From the NCBI RefSeq assembly GCF_016495405.1, contig NZ_CP044522.1, forward strand, positions 310,001 to 374,000: DNA of 64,000 bases, given 5' to 3'. Of this stretch, positions 1 to 8,161 are shown in pieces (the stretch's first letter is position 1; each line of letters starts with the position of its first letter). Below the pieces are notes generated by a model. The model made no database searches. It was not told the DNA's origin and saw only the letters and a list, made by a program, of their open reading frames with translations. This DNA is from Cobetia sp. cqz5-12 (GTDB lineage Bacteria; Pseudomonadota; Gammaproteobacteria; Pseudomonadales; Halomonadaceae). The translations under genes and the position numbers were made by a program.

Positions 1-56
1 AGTTGATATAAGGTGTGAATGAGAATTTTTTGCAGTCAGGTGTTGCGCATGTTTCT

Positions 57-76
57 GCGAATCATTTACATTTGTC
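57..76 (+). promoter_or_regulatory. possible Fur-like AT-rich site before bfd
   Basis: The bases from 57 to 76 include AATCATTTACATTT, which resembles half of a Fur recognition sequence and lies 25 to 45 bases before the bfd start. Bfd genes are commonly iron-repressed in gammaproteobacteria. The match is partial and no clean dyad is visible, so this is only a candidate. Confidence 0.22.
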
Positions 77-101
77 TCACTTGGAGTGAGCGAGGTGAGC
101 C

Positions 102-305
102 ATGTACGTCTGCCTGTGCAAAGGTGTGTCAGACCACAAGATCCGCGAAGTCGTGGAACAGGGAGCGCGCAGCTTCCGCGAAGTCCGTGAGCAGACCGGA
201 TGCGCGACCCAGTGCGGCAAATGTGCCTGCATGGCCAAGACCATCACTCGCGAAGCGGTCGCGCGTGAAATGATGCCGGCAGAGGATCTCGCCTACGCGG
301 TGTAA
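102..305 (+). CDS. bfd: bacterioferritin-associated ferredoxin
   Basis: This 67-residue protein matches the usual size of Bfd, a small [2Fe-2S] ferredoxin. In characterised relatives it donates electrons to bacterioferritin so that stored ferric iron is reduced and released to the cytoplasm. The four cluster ligands are visible as Cys4 and Cys6 (motif CLC) and Cys38 and Cys41 (motif CGKC), exactly the family spacing. The ATG follows a GAGGTGAGC ribosome-binding region. It lies about 400 bases before bfr on the same strand, the usual partner pair, but a strong terminator between them suggests separate transcripts, as expected when Bfd is made in low iron and Bfr in high iron. Confidence 0.95.
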   Translation: MYVCLCKGVSDHKIREVVEQGARSFREVREQTGCATQCGKCACMAKTITREAVAREMMPAEDLAYAV

Positions 306-701
306 CGCAGGCTCGAGCCGAGGCTCGCCTGCCGGCGACTGACACTTCAGTCGCCGCGCTGCCCTGCTGCGTGATCCTTTCTCGCCGAATCCCGGCAAGT
401 GCTCGCTTGCCTGACGCCCGCCACCCGGTCTCAAGACCGGGTGGCGGGCGTTTTCGTGTGCGCGCCAGGCAATCCGGTGTCGGTCGCTACATGACAACGC
501 GGATACCAATCTTTCCCATTTGCGCCTAAAAGTCGATAACTTGTTGGTATGTCTCGAAAAATTCATGTTTTTGCGCCATACTTGCCGCACCTGATCGATA
601 GGGCGTGCCTGACGCGCCCGCGCTGTGGCTGATGCATGCCGTCATCAGGCGCAGCAGACAACCTGACGCAGCAGCAACCCTGACAAGAGAGGAATGGCGA
701 C
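306..701. other. intergenic stretch between bfd and bfr
   Basis: This 396-base gap contains the bfd terminator near its middle and then about 250 bases that must carry the bfr promoter. The AT-richer part around 525 to 585 is the most promoter-like section. The reading frames here have no recognisable product. No clear regulatory dyad is visible. Confidence 0.6.
415..455 (+). terminator. intrinsic terminator after bfd
   Basis: A perfect 16-base stem (CGCCCGCCACCCGGTC and its complement) with a TCAA loop spans 415 to 450 and is followed by TTTT. It sits about 110 bases after the bfd stop and should end that transcript. Confidence 0.85.
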
Positions 702-1181
702 ATGAAAGGCGATCCCAAGATCATCGAGCATCTCAACACCATACTGGCCAACGAACTGGTCGCCATCAATCAGTACTTCCTGCATGCGCGCATGTACAAG
801 GACTGGGGCCTCAAGCGCCTGGCCAAGTGGGAATACGACGAGTCCATCGAAGAGATGCGTCACGCTGACACCCTGATCGAGCGCATCCTGTTCATGGAAG
901 GTCTGCCCAACCTGCAGGACCTCGGCAAGCTGCGCATCGGCGAGAACACCAAGGAAATGCTCGAGTGCGATCTGGCGCTGGAGCACCAGGCACATGGTGA
1001 TCTGAAGGAAGCGATCGCCTATGCCGAGCAGGTCCGCGATTACACTTCACGTGATCTGTTCCGCAAGATCCTCGACGACGAGGAAGAGCATATCGATCAC
1101 CTGGAGACCGAGCTGGGTCTGATCGAGAAGGTCGGTATCGAGCTCTACCTGCAGAAGCAGATCCACCACGAGATCGACTGA
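702..1181 (+). CDS. bfr: bacterioferritin
   Basis: This is a 159-residue heme-binding ferritin that stores iron in a 24-subunit shell in the cytoplasm. The di-iron ferroxidase ligands are all in family positions: Glu18, Glu51, His54, Glu94, Glu127 and His130, with Tyr25 nearby. Met52, the axial ligand of the inter-subunit heme, is present, so this is a true heme-type bacterioferritin and not a plain ferritin. The start follows a GAGAGGA ribosome-binding site. The partner ferredoxin gene bfd is just upstream. The gene converges on purK and both share a bidirectional hairpin. Confidence 0.97.
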   Translation: MKGDPKIIEHLNTILANELVAINQYFLHARMYKDWGLKRLAKWEYDESIEEMRHADTLIERILFMEGLPNLQDLGKLRIGENTKEMLECDLALEHQAHGDLKEAIAYAEQVRDYTSRDLFRKILDDEEEHIDHLETELGLIEKVGIELYLQKQIHHEID

Positions 1182-1213
1182 TTCCGTGGCGGCTCGCTGA
1201 GCCGTACAGAAAC

Positions 1214-1251
1214 GAAAACGCCCCCGCTGCCGATGGCAGCGAGGGCGTTTT
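1214..1251. terminator. bidirectional terminator between bfr and purK
   Basis: AAAACGCCC and CCGCTGCC pair with GGCAGCG and GGGCGTTTT around a short loop, with A and T runs on both flanks. It lies between two convergent stops (bfr at 1181, purK at 1275), so it can serve both strands. Confidence 0.85.
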
Positions 1252-1274
1252 GTCTCCAGTGGCGCAGAACCGGC

Positions 1275-2396
1275 TTACTTGCCCAGTTCGTTGACCAGCA
1301 GTGCTTCGACAGCCGCGATGCGTGCGTCGAGGCTCGCCTTGTCGGCGGCCAGCACCGTGATATGGCCGATCTTGCGGCCCGCACGCGGCGCCTTGCCGTA
1401 GTCGTGCAGACGGGCGCCCGGGATGGCGAGCACGGCGTCACGTTCCGGCATGCGGCCGATGATGTTGAGCATCGCGCAGGGCGTGAGCAGTGCGGTCTCG
1501 CCCAGCGGCATGCCGGCCACGGCACGCAGGTGATTCTCGAACTGGCTGGTGACGGCGCCTTCGATGCTCCAGTGGCCCGAGTTGTGCACACGCGGTGCGA
1601 TCTCGTTGGCCAGCAGGCGCTCGCTGCCATCGGCGTCCTTGACGACGAAGAATTCGAAGGCCATCACGCCGACATAGTCGAGCTCGTGCATCACCTTGAA
1701 GGCAGCCGCCTCGGCTTCGGCCTGCAGGCCGTGGGACTCGAGTGGGGTGGAGCAGTGCAGGATGCCGCTGCGATGTTCATTGCGCGACAGCGGCCAGGCG
1801 CGTGTCTCGCCATCACGACCACGTACCGCGATCACCGAGACTTCGTGATCGAAGGCGATGAAGCCTTCCAGGATCAGCGGCACGCTGCCGAGTTCAGCGA
1901 AGGTGTCGGCGACGTCTGCCATCTCGCGCAGTACCTTCTGGCCCTTGCCGTCATAGCCCAGCGTGCGTGTCTTGAGCACGGCGGGCAGACCGATGGTCGC
2001 GACGCCCGCTTCAAGATCCGCCTGGCTGTCGACCAGCGCCAGCGGCGGCACCTCGATGCCCAGACGCATGAACAGCGACTTCTCGCTCCAGCGGTCACGC
2101 GCGGTATCCAGGGCGCCAGCCGGCGGGAAGGTCGGGCGCTCGGCTGCCAGACGCGCGACGGCGTCTGCCGGCACGTTCTCGAACTCGAAGGTGATGGCGT
2201 CAGACGCCGCCACCAGCTGCGTCAGGGCAGCATCATCCTGCCAATCGGCGCAGAGATGATGACCGTGGACGCGACCGCAGGGCGAATCCGAAGGATCAAG
2301 GAAGGTGAAGCGGGCATTCAGGGCGGCGCCGGCCTGAGCCAACATGCGGCCCAGCTGACCGCCACCGACGATACCGAAGCGGAACGGCTGGCTCAT
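1275..2396 (-). CDS. purK: 5-(carboxyamino)imidazole ribonucleotide synthase
   Basis: This 373-residue ATP-grasp enzyme makes N5-carboxyaminoimidazole ribonucleotide from AIR, ATP and bicarbonate in de novo purine synthesis. The N-terminus has the family nucleotide-fold motif GGGQLGRM. The ATP-grasp core follows (KTRTLGYDGKGQ, then ILEGFI and FEFFV), and the conserved NEIAPRVHNSGHW motif is present. It lies 3 bases downstream of purE and the two form a clear operon. Length and domain order are normal. Confidence 0.97.
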   Translation of the reverse strand: MSQPFRFGIVGGGQLGRMLAQAGAALNARFTFLDPSDSPCGRVHGHHLCADWQDDAALTQLVAASDAITFEFENVPADAVARLAAERPTFPPAGALDTARDRWSEKSLFMRLGIEVPPLALVDSQADLEAGVATIGLPAVLKTRTLGYDGKGQKVLREMADVADTFAELGSVPLILEGFIAFDHEVSVIAVRGRDGETRAWPLSRNEHRSGILHCSTPLESHGLQAEAEAAAFKVMHELDYVGVMAFEFFVVKDADGSERLLANEIAPRVHNSGHWSIEGAVTSQFENHLRAVAGMPLGETALLTPCAMLNIIGRMPERDAVLAIPGARLHDYGKAPRAGRKIGHITVLAADKASLDARIAAVEALLVNELGK

Positions 2397-2399
2397 GGC

Positions 2400-2918
2400 T
2401 TACTCGCCTCCGTGGGACAGGCTGGGTGCGTCGGGGCGCGGGTCCGGATTGTCGAGCACACGGTCGGTCTGCTCGGCACGGAAGTTGATCAGCGCGGTGC
2501 GGATGGCCGGATACTTGTTGGCCAGCTGGCTGGCGGCCAGCAGCGCGGCATTCACGGCACCGGCGCGGCCGATGGCCAGCGTGCCGGTGGGGATGCCGGC
2601 GGGCATCTGCACGATGGAGAGCAGGGAATCGACCCCTGACAGCATGCTGGACTGCACCGGCACGCCCAGCACCGGCAGCCAGGTCTTGGCGGCACACATG
2701 CCCGGCAGGTGTGCCGCGCCGCCAGCGCCGGCGATGATGACCTCAAGGCCACGCTCGGCAGCGGTATCGGCATAGTCGAACAGCAGGTCGGGCGTGCGAT
2801 GGGCAGAGACGACCTTTACCTCGTGTTCGATCCCCAGCGCGTCCAGGGTTTCGACCGTATGGCACATGGTCGCCCAATCCGATTTTGATCCCATGATGAC
2901 ACCAACCAGTGCGCTCAT
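2400..2918 (-). CDS. purE: N5-CAIR mutase
   Basis: This 172-residue class I PurE converts N5-CAIR, the PurK product, to CAIR. The start [15 protein letters not shown] contains the conserved GSKSD phosphate-binding loop, and the active-site segments SAHRTP and [11 protein letters not shown] are intact. The family is a cytoplasmic homo-octamer. It is the first gene of the purEK operon. The roughly 220 bases upstream must hold its promoter, but I see no obvious PurR operator there. Confidence 0.97.
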   Translation of the reverse strand: MSALVGVIMGSKSDWATMCHTVETLDALGIEHEVKVVSAHRTPDLLFDYADTAAERGLEVIIAGAGGAAHLPGMCAAKTWLPVLGVPVQSSMLSGVDSLLSIVQMPAGIPTGTLAIGRAGAVNAALLAASQLANKYPAIRTALINFRAEQTDRVLDNPDPRPDAPSLSHGGE

Positions 2919-3139
2919 GCTTCCTCCGCTCTTGACGTGGTATGAACCAGCTCACAGTGCCTGCCAGACGTGCCGGGCAGTGCGCTGTGTGGGCGTGGCC
3001 GAGCCGCGTGGGCAGATCATGCCCGCAAGCGGCTCAATGCGTATGTCTGGAAAAACAAGCGGCGCAGTATAGCACCGCGACCGACAGGCGGCATGCACCT
3101 GTCTGGTCGGTCAGGATGTGGGCGCGGCAAGGCCGCGGA

Positions 3140-3397
3140 TCAGCAGGACCACGCCGAGACCAGTGCGAAGCGTGGCACCGGCTCGCCCTGGATCTCGACG
3201 TTCTCCATGAACATGCTGAGCGGACGCACCCACAGCCCGCATTCACCATAAAGCGCACGATAGACCACCAGCAGCTCTTCGGTCTCGCTGTGGCGACTGG
3301 TGCCGATCACTTCGTACTGCGCGCCCTTGTAGTGGCGGTAGAGGCCCGGCACGGGACGATTTTCCGGCAGCGGCGGCATGGCAGGCAGGTCAGTCAT
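3140..3397 (-). CDS. DUF1653 family protein
   Basis: This is a small protein of about 85 residues. The core GLYRHYKGAQYEV and the later ECGLWVRPLSMF segment are typical of the DUF1653 family, whose role is unknown to me. The start was set at 3397 (MTDLPAMPPL) because AAGGAAATCGCC directly precedes it; a longer reading frame runs upstream to 3502 but has no ribosome-binding site and odd composition. It follows tcdA on the same strand with about 70 bases between, so it may be cotranscribed. Confidence 0.82.
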   Translation of the reverse strand: MTDLPAMPPLPENRPVPGLYRHYKGAQYEVIGTSRHSETEELLVVYRALYGECGLWVRPLSMFMENVEIQGEPVPRFALVSAWSC

Positions 3398-3470
3398 GGC
3401 GATTTCCTTGAGGGTGAAGCCAAAAGCGATAAGCAAGAAGCGGTGAAGCCAGCAGCGAGAAGCAGGCGTA

Positions 3471-4544
3471 TCAGTCGGCGGCGTTCGGCGCCTGAATGCC
3501 ATCAGTCACGGACACGTCATCAGCGACAGGCGTGGCCTTGGCACCGCGGCGTGCGATGCGCGCCAGCGCGCGCGCAGCGGCGGTGAAGCCGAAGCTGCCG
3601 GTGACGAAGGTGGCCGCGCCGAAGCCGCCAGCGCAATCCAGACGCGTGGCGCTGTCGCCGGGCTTGGTGGCACACACCTCGCCATTGGCACCGGGGTAGG
3701 TCAGTTGCTCGTCGGAATAGACGCACTCGACATCGAATCGGCGCTTCAGGTTGCGACTGAAATTGTAGTCGCGACGCAGCAGTGAGCGAACGCGCGCCAG
3801 CAGCGGGTCCTGCTCGGTGCGGGCGAGATCGCCGATCTGGATGCGCGTCGGGTCGAGCTGGCCGCCGGCGCCGCCCGTCACGGTCAGGCCCAGCTTGCGA
3901 CGCTTGCACCAGGCGATCAGCGCCGTCTTGGCGGGCACGCTGTCAATGGCGTCGATGACGTGATCGAGGTCATCGTGGATCAGCTCGGCGAGATTGTCCG
4001 GCGTGACGAAGGCCGAGATGGCGTGGATCTTCATCTGCGGCGCGATCAGCTGGCAGCGCTCGGCCAGCACTTCGACCTTGGGACGACCGATCTGGCCATC
4101 CAGTGCATGCAGCTGCCGATTGACGTTGGAGACGCAGACATCATCGAGATCGATCAGCGTCATCTCACCGATGCCGGAGCGAGCCAGCGCCTCGGCGCTC
4201 CAGCTGCCGACACCGCCGACCCCGATCACCGCGACATGCGCGTGGCGGAAGTGGGCGAAGGCGCTGGCACCGTAGAGGCGGCGAATGCCGCCGAAGCGGA
4301 AGTCGTAGTCGTCTTCTGCGGGGGCCTGGCTGGCAGCGCCGGACGCAAAGAAGCTCTCCAGCATCCGTTCGCTGGCGGAGGGCGTGCTGTCGTGGGACGA
4401 CGGCTCGCCTGAGGGCTTGCGGTCTGGGCTCTGTTCTTCAGGGCTCTGTTCTTCAGGGCTTTTGCTTTCAGAACTTTTATTTTCAGAGCTCTGCTGTTCT
4501 GGGCTCATGTCGGTCGATTCCGGGGTGTCGGAAGAGGTGGTCAT
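3471..4544 (-). CDS. tcdA: tRNA threonylcarbamoyladenosine dehydratase
   Basis: The C-terminal 270 or so residues match TcdA (CsdL), an E1-like adenylating enzyme that cyclises t6A at position 37 of ANN-decoding tRNAs. The Rossmann nucleotide site GVGGVGSWSAEALARSG and the segment NRQLHAL are clear. The frame begins about 80 residues earlier than the typical 268-residue protein, with a hydrophilic N-terminus of pentapeptide repeats (such as SPEEQ and SSESK). An alternative start is Met61 at 4364, but neither has a strong ribosome-binding site. It lies 50 bases downstream of truC, another tRNA-modification gene, on the same strand. Confidence 0.9.
   Translation of the reverse strand: MTTSSDTPESTDMSPEQQSSENKSSESKSPEEQSPEEQSPDRKPSGEPSSHDSTPSASERMLESFFASGAASQAPAEDDYDFRFGGIRRLYGASAFAHFRHAHVAVIGVGGVGSWSAEALARSGIGEMTLIDLDDVCVSNVNRQLHALDGQIGRPKVEVLAERCQLIAPQMKIHAISAFVTPDNLAELIHDDLDHVIDAIDSVPAKTALIAWCKRRKLGLTVTGGAGGQLDPTRIQIGDLARTEQDPLLARVRSLLRRDYNFSRNLKRRFDVECVYSDEQLTYPGANGEVCATKPGDSATRLDCAGGFGAATFVTGSFGFTAAARALARIARRGAKATPVADDVSVTDGIQAPNAAD
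4426..4500 (-). repeat. 15-bp tandem repeats in the tcdA 5' region
   Basis: Five consecutive 15-base units run from 4426 to 4500 on the plus strand; the first two, GGGCTCTGTTCTTCA, are identical and the rest are diverged. On the coding strand each unit gives one pentapeptide of the form S-P/S-E-x-Q/K. The array is in frame, so gain or loss of units would change only the length of the disordered N-terminus. Confidence 0.85.
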
Positions 4545-4594
4545 GCGCAGCTCGCGAATCTCGGGGGAACGGGTGGCAGTCGGCAGGGGCGCGC

Positions 4595-5560
4595 TCAGTC
4601 AGCCAGGTCGCCGGCGGTCGCATCGAGCCAGTGTCTGGTCGGGCGCTCTGCCAGATGTTCAGCGTAGCGTTCGGGCAGATGGCCCAGCCAGCCGAAGCGC
4701 TCCATCACTGCCGCGTAGGCACCTTCTGGCGGACACGACAGGCTCAGCCAGCCGCCCTCGGGATGGGGAAGCTCGAGCCCGACAGCCGCCAGCAGCAGAC
4801 GGGGGCATTCCAGTGTCGTGGCGAAGTAGCGATTGTAATTGCCCTTGCCATGCTTGGCGTCGCCGATGATCGGGTAGCCACGGCGTGACAGGTGGCGGCG
4901 AATCTGATGGCGGCGGCCGGTCAACGGACGGGCCTCGACCAGCGAGAAGCGCGACTGCGGATAGCGATCGATGGCGATGGGCAGCTCGACCTGTGCCAGG
5001 CGGCGCGTGTCGGTGATGGCTTCCTGCTCCGGCATCTCGGCCTTGGGCAGCTTTCCATCTTCCTTGCGCAGGCCGTAATCGAGGCGTTGCTGCTCGGGCG
5101 CGACGCCGCGCACGATTGCCAGATAGCGCTTGCTGACCTGCTGCTCCTCGAAGGCGGTGCTCAGCTTGCGCGCCGCCTGAGGCGAGAGGCCGAACACCAT
5201 CAGCCCTGATGTCGGGCGATCGAGGCGATGCACGGGGAAGACATGCTGGCCGATCTGGTCGCGCAGGCGCTGAAGCAGAAACTCGGTCTCGTGCTTGTCG
5301 ATGGGGCTGCGGTGCACCAGCAGGCCCGATGGCTTGTGAACCACCACCAGCACTTCATCCTGGAACAGGATGTCGAGTGGCTCGGCTGGTTCAGTCAGCT
5401 CAACAGGCTCAGTCAGCTCAGCAGACTTGGCCTCGAGAGGCGTGGGCGTGGCGTCCGCCATCGGCGCAGGTGTCTGAGGCGCCGTCGGCGCGTCGGAGTG
5501 CGGAGCATCAGGAGAAGAGGGCATGGGCATCACGGCAGCAGGAAGACGAAAGCCGACCAT
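4595..5560 (-). CDS. truC: tRNA pseudouridine(65) synthase
   Basis: The protein belongs to the RluA family of pseudouridine synthases. The catalytic motif HRLDRPTSG contains the nucleophilic Asp, and the preceding LVHRSPID and IGQHVFPVHRLDR segments are characteristic of TruC, which modifies U65 of some tRNAs. The C-terminal RRHQIRRH and HPEGG parts are also typical. At 321 residues it is about 60 longer than E. coli TruC because of a Pro/Ala/Glu-rich N-terminus. The start is uncertain (5560, 5530 or further in) since no clear ribosome-binding site is visible. It precedes tcdA. Confidence 0.9.
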   Translation of the reverse strand: MVGFRLPAAVMPMPSSPDAPHSDAPTAPQTPAPMADATPTPLEAKSAELTEPVELTEPAEPLDILFQDEVLVVVHKPSGLLVHRSPIDKHETEFLLQRLRDQIGQHVFPVHRLDRPTSGLMVFGLSPQAARKLSTAFEEQQVSKRYLAIVRGVAPEQQRLDYGLRKEDGKLPKAEMPEQEAITDTRRLAQVELPIAIDRYPQSRFSLVEARPLTGRRHQIRRHLSRRGYPIIGDAKHGKGNYNRYFATTLECPRLLLAAVGLELPHPEGGWLSLSCPPEGAYAAVMERFGWLGHLPERYAEHLAERPTRHWLDATAGDLAD

Positions 5561-5644
5561 CGCAATGAAGGTCGGCGTGTATTGTCCGGCTTTCGCCGCT
5601 GGCTGTCATGTCCGGCGTGGCGCCGAGCGCGCGGATACCTGATG

Positions 5645-6481
5645 TCAGGGCCTGATCAGCAGTCCGGCGACGAGCCACTGTACCAGCAGGTTGATCGCCA
5701 CGCCCGGGGCTTGCTCTGCCCCCACCTGCGGCGTCAGCAGCTCTCCGAGCCGGCCGAAGCTCAGGCCTTCGTCTCCGGCCGCGAGGATGGCGCCGAGAGC
5801 CAGGTCTTCCAGCGGCTCGAGAGAGCGATAGTGCACCTCGGGCGCGCCAGCGGTGGGCTGGCGCCAGACGATCCAGGGCGTGGGCGTGTCGGACTCTACC
5901 GGCGCGCGTGGAGGCTCTTCATCGTCGATGGCCTTCCAGATGGCCGGCGTATCGAAGTGGAACAGGAAGCGCTTGAGGGACGGATGCGCTGCCAGGGTCA
6001 GCTCCGGCCACTCCTCGGGGGCCAGCGTCTGCAGGGCCTCGACACTCAGCGGAGTGCTGTCCACCACATCCAGTGCCAGCCCCAATGCCCATTCAAAGGC
6101 GGCCATCTCGGTGACCAGAGAGCGCTCGGGTTCGCGCACCGCGACGAAGGCCGGGAAATGCTGGCCTGCCCAGCGAATCGAATAATGACTCGGCGGGTGG
6201 GCCGCGAGGTAGTCACGACACAGCAGCCCGAAGGCGTCATCGCCGATCAGGGTGTGAACGGCCTCGAAATCCCCGCCGAAGACCTCGAAAAGCCGCAGCC
6301 GATAGGCCATCGCGTAGATGTCGAGGCGCTCCTCGGCGCTGGCAAGCTGATCACTGATGACGGCCTTGGCCGCCGCGCTGCGGGTGTCAGGGCTCGGCGT
6401 CGCGAGGTAGGCGCCCGTGGTCTCCTGCAGTTGCGTCAAGGCGCTGCGATCAGCATCGTCTGCGGGGCTCGCTTGCGTCAT
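5645..6481 (-). CDS. bufC: DUF2063 partner protein of the bufferin enzyme (BufC/HvfC-like)
   Basis: This 278-residue protein matches the DUF2063 group annotated as putative DNA-binding domain proteins, now associated with MNIO enzymes as BufC/HvfC. The N-terminal half has the typical RLDIYAMAYRLRLFEVF and FGLLCRDYLAAHPP segments. In this system the partner is thought to present the precursor to the DUF692 enzyme. Its start overlaps the bufB stop as ATGA, indicating translational coupling. It is the last gene of the bufABC operon. A DNA-binding role is an old domain label and is not supported by what I see. Confidence 0.87.
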   Translation of the reverse strand: MTQASPADDADRSALTQLQETTGAYLATPSPDTRSAAAKAVISDQLASAEERLDIYAMAYRLRLFEVFGGDFEAVHTLIGDDAFGLLCRDYLAAHPPSHYSIRWAGQHFPAFVAVREPERSLVTEMAAFEWALGLALDVVDSTPLSVEALQTLAPEEWPELTLAAHPSLKRFLFHFDTPAIWKAIDDEEPPRAPVESDTPTPWIVWRQPTAGAPEVHYRSLEPLEDLALGAILAAGDEGLSFGRLGELLTPQVGAEQAPGVAINLLVQWLVAGLLIRP

Positions 6482-7437
6482 GCGCGCAGCCCTCCGTGGT
6501 CTGCGGTCTGATTCGCGCGCGTGGCATCCACCAGCGGACGACCACTGCGGCGGCGCAGCTCGGCGTACTCCTGCATCAACTCCGGCCAGGGCGGGAAGTT
6601 GTCGTCACGCTCGATCATGGTGGCGACATCGCCGAAGCGTGCCCGCGCGGCGTCATACAGCGTCCACACGGCGTCCGGGACGGGCTGGTCATGGGTGTCG
6701 ATGCATAGCTCGCCGCCGGAGACTTCCTGCCGGACATGCCCGGCCAGATGATGCTGCCAGACCCGCTCTGCCGGCATGGCGTCCAGATAGGTCAGCGGGT
6801 CGAAGCCATGATTGTGGCTCGAGACGATGACATTGTTCAGGTCGAGCAGGATCAGGCAGTCGGCGCGGCGGCTGACCTCGGCCAGAAACTCCCATTCGTT
6901 CATCTCGTCAGGGCGCCAGGTCAGATAGCTGGAGACATTTTCCAGCAATAACTGGCGGCCGAGCGCGTTCTGGACCTGATCGATGCGTTCGGCCAGATGG
7001 TCGATGGTGGCATCGGTATAGGGCAGCGGCAGCAGGTCATGGAACTGATGCGCGCCGGTACGCGTCCAGCACAGGTGATCGGAGACCCATAGCGGTTCGA
7101 TGCGCTCACACAGGGCGCGCAACTCGCGCAGGTAACGGCTGTCGATGGGATGGCTGCCACCGATGGACAGCGAGACGCCATGCAAGGCGATGGGATAGTG
7201 CTCGCGGACACGCTCGAGATGATGAAGTGGTTTGCCGCCGGCGCTCAGTCCACCTCCGCTCAGGGCACCGGATTCGCTGGCGCCGTGGCCCATGTAGTTC
7301 TCGCTGATGGCCTCGAACCAGTCGATATCCGGCAACGTCGTCAGAATCTCGTGGTAGTACTCGGGGCGCAGGCCCAGCCCCTGACCGATGCCGGCGCTGG
7401 CGGGCGTGGGCAGGCGAGCGGTGACAGCTGTCGTCAT
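6478..7437 (-). CDS. bufB: DUF692 multinuclear iron enzyme (bufferin-modifying)
   Basis: This 319-residue TIM-barrel protein belongs to DUF692 (MNIO), related to MbnB of methanobactin synthesis and to HvfB. Such enzymes use a two- or three-iron centre to rebuild cysteines in a peptide substrate. The expected metal-ligand segments are all present in order: LHGVSLS, WVSDHLCW, LLENVSSY, LDLNNV with SHNHGFDP, HLAGH, DTHDQPV and the C-terminal IERD. It lies downstream of a small secreted Cys-rich peptide gene and overlaps bufC, the canonical bufferin arrangement. Substrate identity is inferred from the neighbour. Confidence 0.93.
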   Translation of the reverse strand: MTTAVTARLPTPASAGIGQGLGLRPEYYHEILTTLPDIDWFEAISENYMGHGASESGALSGGGLSAGGKPLHHLERVREHYPIALHGVSLSIGGSHPIDSRYLRELRALCERIEPLWVSDHLCWTRTGAHQFHDLLPLPYTDATIDHLAERIDQVQNALGRQLLLENVSSYLTWRPDEMNEWEFLAEVSRRADCLILLDLNNVIVSSHNHGFDPLTYLDAMPAERVWQHHLAGHVRQEVSGGELCIDTHDQPVPDAVWTLYDAARARFGDVATMIERDDNFPPWPELMQEYAELRRRSGRPLVDATRANQTADHGGLRA

Positions 7438-7570
7438 GCGTGAGTCCTCTTCTGAGCGAAGGCAGAGGGTGCGGCAAAGGGCGAGCCAGATGGCGAGTCA
7501 GGAGCGCTGAAAGACATCCGCAAATGTTTCCGGACAGAAACAGAGCCAGAACCAGTACCAGAATCAGGAA

Positions 7571-7596
7571 CGGGAGGACGGTGTGCCGTCCTCCCG
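7571..7596 (-). terminator. strong hairpin between bufA and bufB
   Basis: CGGGAGGACGG pairs with its exact complement across a TGTG loop. It lies about 30 bases after the bufA stop and 130 bases before bufB. The following minus-strand bases are T-rich but without a clean T tract, so it may be a partial terminator or a 3'-end stabiliser. Either would make more precursor than enzyme. Confidence 0.6.
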
Positions 7597-7624
7597 TCGG
7601 TAATTCGCCAGAGGCGCCTGAGGA

Positions 7625-7891
7625 TCAGCCCTCGACGACAGTACCACCTTCGCCGACACAGGATTCAGCGCTGGCAGTGTACGACCAGCCCTGGCCCTTG
7701 CAGGCGTTGTGGCCCTTGCAGGCGCTGTTGGCAGTCGCGCATTCGGAGGTGCCCTTGCAGGAGTTGATGCCGGAGCACTTCACGGCATTGTCACCGGCGT
7801 GCACCGGCAGCGAGGTCAGAGCGGCAGTGGAGAACAGCGCGGCGGCAGCGGCAGCGAAGGTAGCGGCTGTAACGGTCTTCTTCATGGTCAT
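7625..7891 (-). CDS. bufA: bufferin-type secreted Cys-rich RiPP precursor
   Basis: This 88-residue protein has a signal peptide (MKKTV basic start, Ala/Leu-rich core, likely cleavage near VHA-GD around residue 32). The mature part has six cysteines in KCSG, SCKG, EC, ACKG, NACKGQGW and SC contexts. Bufferin precursors (HvfA/BufA) are exported after DUF692-dependent cysteine modification and bind copper. The six-Cys, CKG-repeated form looks closer to the BufA2 type than to the DUF2282 BufA1 type; that subclass call is from memory. The start follows AGGAAG. A short GC hairpin (7907-7919) sits in the leader directly before this ribosome-binding site. It is the first gene of bufABC. Confidence 0.88.
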   Translation of the reverse strand: MTMKKTVTAATFAAAAAALFSTAALTSLPVHAGDNAVKCSGINSCKGTSECATANSACKGHNACKGQGWSYTASAESCVGEGGTVVEG

Positions 7892-8161
7892 GATGGCTTC
7901 CTATCGGGCAGGGCCCGTATTTTTTGAATTATGGATCAGGAACATCGTGGTACCCGCTAGCGTCAGACAGCTCGTTCAGGCGGGTCATGAAGTCATACGC
8001 CGTCAAAACAAGGTTGGATGCGGAGGCGCCAGAAAAAATCTGACATCATTGTTCACTATGCTTGGAAAGGCAGTCCTGGCGAGTTCGTGAGCCTGCTTAT
8101 GGTACGCTTTCGCAATCATCTGTCGGATTGCCGATACCCCATCCTCTTGCTGGAGTTCCCC

